24,239 nucleotides of DNA, from contig JACGCK010000438.1 of NCBI GenBank assembly GCA_014925825.1, forward strand, positions 1 to 24,239, in the 5' to 3' direction. The stretch comes from Pholiota molesta (lineage: Eukaryota; Basidiomycota; Agaricomycetes; Agaricales; Strophariaceae). The notes under the pieces are model-generated. The model saw only the letters and a list, made by a program, of their open reading frames with translations, was not told the origin of the DNA and did not search any database. The position numbers were made by a program, and so were the translations under genes. Shown here piece by piece: positions 20,632-24,239 of this stretch (its first letter is position 1; every line of letters starts with the position of its first letter).

Positions 20632-20800
20632 AGAGACACGTTGGCAAACACTAAGACTCACGCGAACTGAATAAGACCACGATGTATTCTTGAGACACGT
20701 AGCGTAGGGGTAGTTCGAAGAGAGAGAGAGTCCTAAACTGAAGTGTAAAGTACGAAGGTATATATGGGAAGCGCGTGGTAATCATGTGACCATGATTACA
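20632..20800 (-). repeat. 5' LTR of element 2 (169 bp, truncated inside)
   Basis: Identical to 16379-16547. In element orientation it starts TGTAATC at 20800 and stops at 20632, 16 bases short of the full LTR end, where gag-tail coding sequence begins at once. Confidence 0.92.
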
Positions 20801-20805
20801 GTCTC
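20801..20805. repeat. Target-site duplication of element 2, right copy
   Basis: GTCTC directly after the CA end of the 5' LTR, matching 16358-16362. Confidence 0.85.
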
Positions 20806-21990
20806 TTGGGTATCTGCGACGGTCGTGCGGACGCGGTGCGACGAGGTGACTGTGAGAATGTGACGAGTGCGGATAACTGGCAATGCTGCGCGACGAGATG
20901 AATTTAGAACGAAGTACACGCGACGCGACGAGACGAACGAGGTTGGAGACGCAGTTATGAGGGTACATGCAGTCGGGCGCAAGGTTTTACGAGATACAAC
21001 TGAATTCTGTAATCCGGGAGGGGAAGCAAAACTGTGTTTTTTATGGAAGTTACAGGATTTAAGTAGTAAACACGCGATCAAAACATATGAAATAATACGG
21101 AGCTAGAACTGAGGAACTGATGATAGAAAAGCGCGAAGCGAGAGCGGCGATGCATGCCGATGAAAGGAGGTGAAATAAAATACCAGGAACGGAAGGCGTA
21201 GAGGGGACGGCGCACAAGGGCGCGAGCGCGGACGGACTAAAAATAGAAACAGACACTATAGGCCCACATGCTGAGTCGGGAAAGGGTGCCGGCGATCCGA
21301 ATGGAGCAGATCGTGTTGAGATCTGCGCGCGATAGCTGTTAGAGGTCGGTCGGCCGACGCTGGCTGTCGAGCGACGAGAGTTGTCCGAGTGATTGACAGT
21401 GCACGTGTACGGGCGACCTGGCGAGGGCGTAGGCGTGTTCACGTGATATGGCCGCGACCTTGGATAACAAGCGTATGTGTATGCGTCCGAGGAGTACAGT
21501 GAGCGCGGTGCATGCGCATCCGATTTGGGCGGTTTTCAGGGGTACAGGGATGCGGGGCGCATCATCTCCTCCTTACTGAGCTTCTGACTGTCCGCAGTCA
21601 GCCGGATCGTCAGCGGGGATCTCATCGTATAGGTGCGGCCGTCAGAATTCCCGTGGTATGTCGATCGAACAACGCTGTGGCTAAGCGACCTTCGAGCGTA
21701 ACGCAGCGCTCGTAGTTGACGTAAGATGCAGGGATTGGAGAAGTGTGCAGGAGGGAACGAGTGTCGAACTGACTCGTCGTCGTAATGATGTGCGCTGTTT
21801 TTGTATGGATGGCAGATCGATCAGGTCCGGGTTGGTCCGGACCGCGGCTTGGGCGGTACATGCGATCACGCGAGGTCGATTAGTGCGCGGGGTGTCTGAT
21901 AAGCTTCTGGGGAACGCTCGATGACCTGCAACGGCGCGCGTTGTCCGTGTACACGTGTGCGAATCCCCAAGACGTCGGGGCTTCCAGAGA
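20806..21990. other. Non-coding region right of element 2
   Basis: About 1.2 kb that was continuous with 16265-16357 before element 2 inserted. GC content rises toward the right. ORFs here are low-complexity and unlike any family I know. I looked for the missing 3' LTR of element 1 and saw no match to 6166-6335. Confidence 0.5.
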
Positions 21991-22105
21991 ATAAAAGGGA
22001 CGAGGGCCGTACTCACAAATATCCCCCACTTTCGAGTTCTCCCTTCGCTTTCCACCTCGTCGCTTGCTTGCTTATTAGTCTCCACTACCCCCATCTATCA
22101 TCGCA
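21991..22105 (+). promoter_or_regulatory. Promoter-like region of the zinc-protein gene
   Basis: ATAAAAGG at 21991-21998 is TATA-like. It is followed by a pyrimidine-rich tract (about 22020-22100) running up to the ATG at 22106. A CT-rich leader before the start is common in basidiomycete genes. Confidence 0.45.
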
Positions 22106-23807
22106 ATGGAAGCCCCGATCTCGAAACAAGCCACCGCTGTGAAGATGTTGATGTTGATCGAGGACGTCGAGGGAACGAGTGGACGCAACGTCGCGTACCA
22201 CGATGCTGGAGCTCCTGGTAATGGTTTCGGCTTGTCGTTTGACCTTCGCTAACTGAGCTATCACTCGTTGTAGGCCGATCTGGAGGGGCCGGTCACGAGC
22301 GCGATATTTCGCGGGGCGCGGTGTTCGTGCGGACTTTAACGAAGTCGTCGATCGCCTGCGCATCAGCACCGCCGAGATCCCGTTATCACTCCCTGGGGCA
22401 ATGGCTTGCTTGCGCGCCTCGAGGTCTTGCGCACTCGACTGCCATTCTTGGCAATGCCACCGGCCGAGGGCCAGCAGAGCGCGACTGGCGCAGGGACAGA
22501 TGCGAGGGGACAAGTCAATCCCGGGACAGCATGGATGTGGATTCGACGCCAGCGCTTGCGACGTCTGCGGCGGCCGCGCCCCCGCTGCGACTACGAGTGT
22601 GCCGTCGACTCCGGCAAAGGACGACGCGCGCGACGACTGGTGGCTGGGGCGGCGCCTGGAATGCCTGGGGTCCGGGAACGGCCGTTTACGACGCTGGTGG
22701 TCAGAGGTACCCGTCACGGACTGAGGGGGTCGCATCGCCAGCTCCGGCAAATGCGGCGGCCAAAGCGATCCTTGCAAGTCGTACGAGGACGGAGGCGCCC
22801 GAGGAGTCGCACGAGGGGTCCCCTGCGCCGTCGAAGGGTAAAGGCAAGCAGCGAGCGACCGCCGTGGAAGCGCAGAAGGTTCCTGCGCCGCCCAAACTGC
22901 GGGCACTCCAGGACGACTTTCGCCACGATCCGCCGAAGTCCGCGGTCTTCCTCCCCGACCATCACGCTGACTCTGTGTTTCCGGTACGTCGTCTGCGTTC
23001 GTTGCGTTATCGTGCGTCGACTGACCATCCCTTCGTTAGTGCGACTACTGTTCCAAGGCGCGCACGGCCAGGCGCTGTTTCTTTCCCCGTGTTCCGCCGC
23101 AGGGGGTCTTCAAGTGTACGAACTGCCGCCGCGATCGCAAGAAGTGTTCGCTTGCGCCGCACTCCAAGCCTGAGGCCGCAGAAGAGACGGCAGCCAACGT
23201 CCGCGAGCCGACACCCGCTGCTGCGATAGCCGCTGTAGCGCACGCGACTCCTACTGGTGGACACCGCGCGATCTCGGTGCTCGACTCGCCACTCCCCGTG
23301 CGTCCGGAGTTTCAGGAAGGCTCGGCGCGTGTTCCCGCCCGGGACTTGCTTCTGTCAGTCGACATGCCGCCTCTTCCCGACAGCCACGTGCGTATGGGGC
23401 CGCACCGTCGTGTGGTTCCCTCGTACCCTGAGGACCCCATCATGTCCGATCGCTTCGCCTGCACGCATTCGTTCTTGCGGAGTGCTTTTGATGAGCAGCG
23501 AGAGCGAATCAAGTGGGTGGACCGGTTCCGTCGCGAGGCGAGGTTGCAAAGCGTCGCTGGCCAGACAAGCTCGTTCAACTTTATCGATCACTCGCACCAG
23601 CTAATCACGGCGCTTCAGGCGGATTCGACGGCGGTCGACGAGTCCGATGGGCAGGAGCTTTTCGAGACGTTGGTGCGGATGCGGGATTTGCGTGCGACTG
23701 CCTTGGTGCGCCCGGATAGTGGAGCGATTGAGTACAATGAGGCATTCTGGGCAATGGTTGACATGCTGATCAACTCGCTCGCGCGCTTAGGCTTTGGTGG
23801 CGATTGA
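22106..23807 (+). CDS. Zn2Cys6-like six-cysteine protein, three exons
   Basis: Exons 22106-22217, 22274-22983, 23040-23807; stop TGA 23805-23807. Exon 3 opens with CDYC..C..CTNC..C, spaced C-x2-C-x8-C-x12-C-x2-C-x6-C. This is close to fungal Zn2Cys6 clusters (first loop usually 6) and has basic residues RRDRKK. A DNA-binding role is inferred only. The N-terminus reads as helical (TTMLELLADLEGPVTSAI, DFNEVVDRLRISTAEIPLSL). The middle is low-complexity with MDVDSTPA and a basic SKGKGKQRA. The C-terminal part is helical (WVDRFRREAR, FNFIDHSHQLITALQ). The plausible coding frame shifts about nine times in exons 1-2, always by net one-base loss. Adding two bases to exon 1 and seven to exon 2 makes all three exons whole codons with phase-0 introns. 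In strict frame from the ATG a protein is still predicted, but its exon 2 reads poorly. Exon 3 is firm; exon 2 is not. Confidence 0.65.
22218..22273 (+). other. Zinc-protein gene intron 1 (56 bp)
   Basis: GTAATG donor, CTAAC branch-like site and TTGTAG acceptor. It joins LELL to ADLEGPVTSA in the favoured frame. Confidence 0.8.
22984..23039 (+). other. Zinc-protein gene intron 2 (56 bp)
   Basis: GTACGT donor, CTGAC branch-like site and CGTTAG acceptor. It is phase 0 and places the first cysteine of the six-cysteine motif at the start of exon 3. Confidence 0.85.
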
Positions 23808-23889
23808 TGCGATGGCGGCGGACATTTTGGTAGCGCGGCGGTATGTTGGTGTGGCGATGCGATGGCGGCGGACATTTTGGTAGCGCGGC
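23806..23889 (+). repeat. 34-bp tandem duplication over the stop codon
   Basis: Bases 23806-23839 are repeated exactly at 23856-23889 (GATGCGATGGCGGCGGACAT...), with 16 bases between, a period of 50. The first copy begins inside the TGA stop of the zinc-protein gene. Confidence 0.9.
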
Positions 23890-24239
23890 CCTTTTGTAGT
23901 GTCTTCTTTTTGGTATCTTGATGCTCCCCTGTACGTGTGTAGGTCTTGAACAGGGGACGACTTCTTGCTGCGATTCTTGGGTGATGAGAAACGTAAGTCT
24001 AGATTTGAAAGAGAACTCGAGCGGCCATCTAGTATGAGGATTCGAGCGAAATGAGAAAGAAGTATAGTAAGTAAATGTTTTTGTTTTTGTAGGAAGGAAC
24101 TTTTTAGCGATGGGAGTGGAGAGTGATAGAGTCCGAGTTGTACACGGTGGATGGGTCCGCGGCGAAATGGTAGAGTGAGACGCGATGAGGAAACTTGTGA
24201 AACGTAACGCAAAGTTAAAAAAGAAAAAAAAAAAAAGAA
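23890..24239 (+). other. 3' flank and A-rich window end
   Basis: T-rich then purine-rich sequence with no gene seen; probably 3' UTR and beyond. The last 23 bases (24217-24239) are almost all A, which may be a genomic A-tract or the end of a contig. Confidence 0.5.

Larger units (their letters stand above)
16363..20800 (-). mobile_element. Element 2: gag-deleted Ty3/gypsy chromovirus with intact ends
   Basis: LTR retrotransposon on the minus strand: 5' LTR 20632-20800, pol 20631-16716, polypurine tract, 3' LTR 16363-16547. It runs TG to CA and is flanked by GTCTC on both sides. The two LTRs are identical over all 169 shared bases, implying recent insertion. The 5' LTR lacks the 16 bases nearest the interior that the 3' LTR has. 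No primer-binding site, capsid or CCHC knuckle lies between it and the protease. One deletion probably removed all of these, so this copy could move only with help, if at all. Confidence 0.9.

Noticed and set aside
22085..22906. Minus-strand ORF of 273 codons
   Set aside because: It is the GC-rich shadow of zinc-protein exons 1-2; the introns and cysteine motif are on the plus strand.
23806..23889. CRISPR-like repeat
   Set aside because: Only two copies, in a eukaryotic 3' UTR, with no array.

Overview
The window looks like nuclear DNA of a filamentous basidiomycete, probably an Agaricomycete. The evidence is short GT-AG introns (48-67 bp) with CTNAY-like branch sites, a KIN4-type kinase, two chromodomain-bearing Ty3/gypsy retrotransposons and a GC-rich gene for a fungal-type six-cysteine protein. 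Genus cannot be read from the sequence.

Layout, left to right: (1) 1-3010, minus strand: a KIN4-like Ser/Thr kinase gene whose 3' end runs off the left edge. (2) 3112-4337: intergenic sequence with no gene seen. (3) 4338-6086, minus strand: a four-exon HxxxD (condensation/CAT-like) acyltransferase. (4) 6166 to at least 13604, and probably to about 16264, plus strand: chromovirus element 1, with a 5' LTR, gag-protease, pol (RT, RNase H, integrase, chromodomain) and a third large ORF downstream of pol. Its 3' LTR was not found. (5) 16363-20800, minus strand: chromovirus element 2, with LTRs identical over 169 bp, a polypurine tract and a perfect 5-bp target-site duplication (GTCTC). It has lost its gag, its primer-binding site and the inner end of its 5' LTR. 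(6) 20806-22105: non-coding sequence that ends in a promoter-like stretch. (7) 22106-23807, plus strand: a three-exon gene for a Zn2Cys6-like protein. A 34-bp tandem duplication overlaps its stop codon.

One pattern runs through the whole window. Nearly every long gene is broken by frame changes, and wherever the junction can be placed each is a net loss of one base, usually in a short homopolymer. I count about 25 and see no clear one-base gain. Once single lost bases are allowed for, the coding lengths of the acyltransferase, gag, both pols and the zinc gene all become exact multiples of three with the proposed exons. This looks more like deletion-biased consensus error than gene death, so frameshifts should not be read as pseudogenes until the bases are checked.

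The most interesting biology is the third ORF of element 1, about 820-840 codons and of no family I recognise, and a shared LTR design: both elements start with T, a 9-bp arm, a 4-nt loop and the complementary 9-bp arm, then CA and a CATATATACC box, although the arm sequences differ completely.
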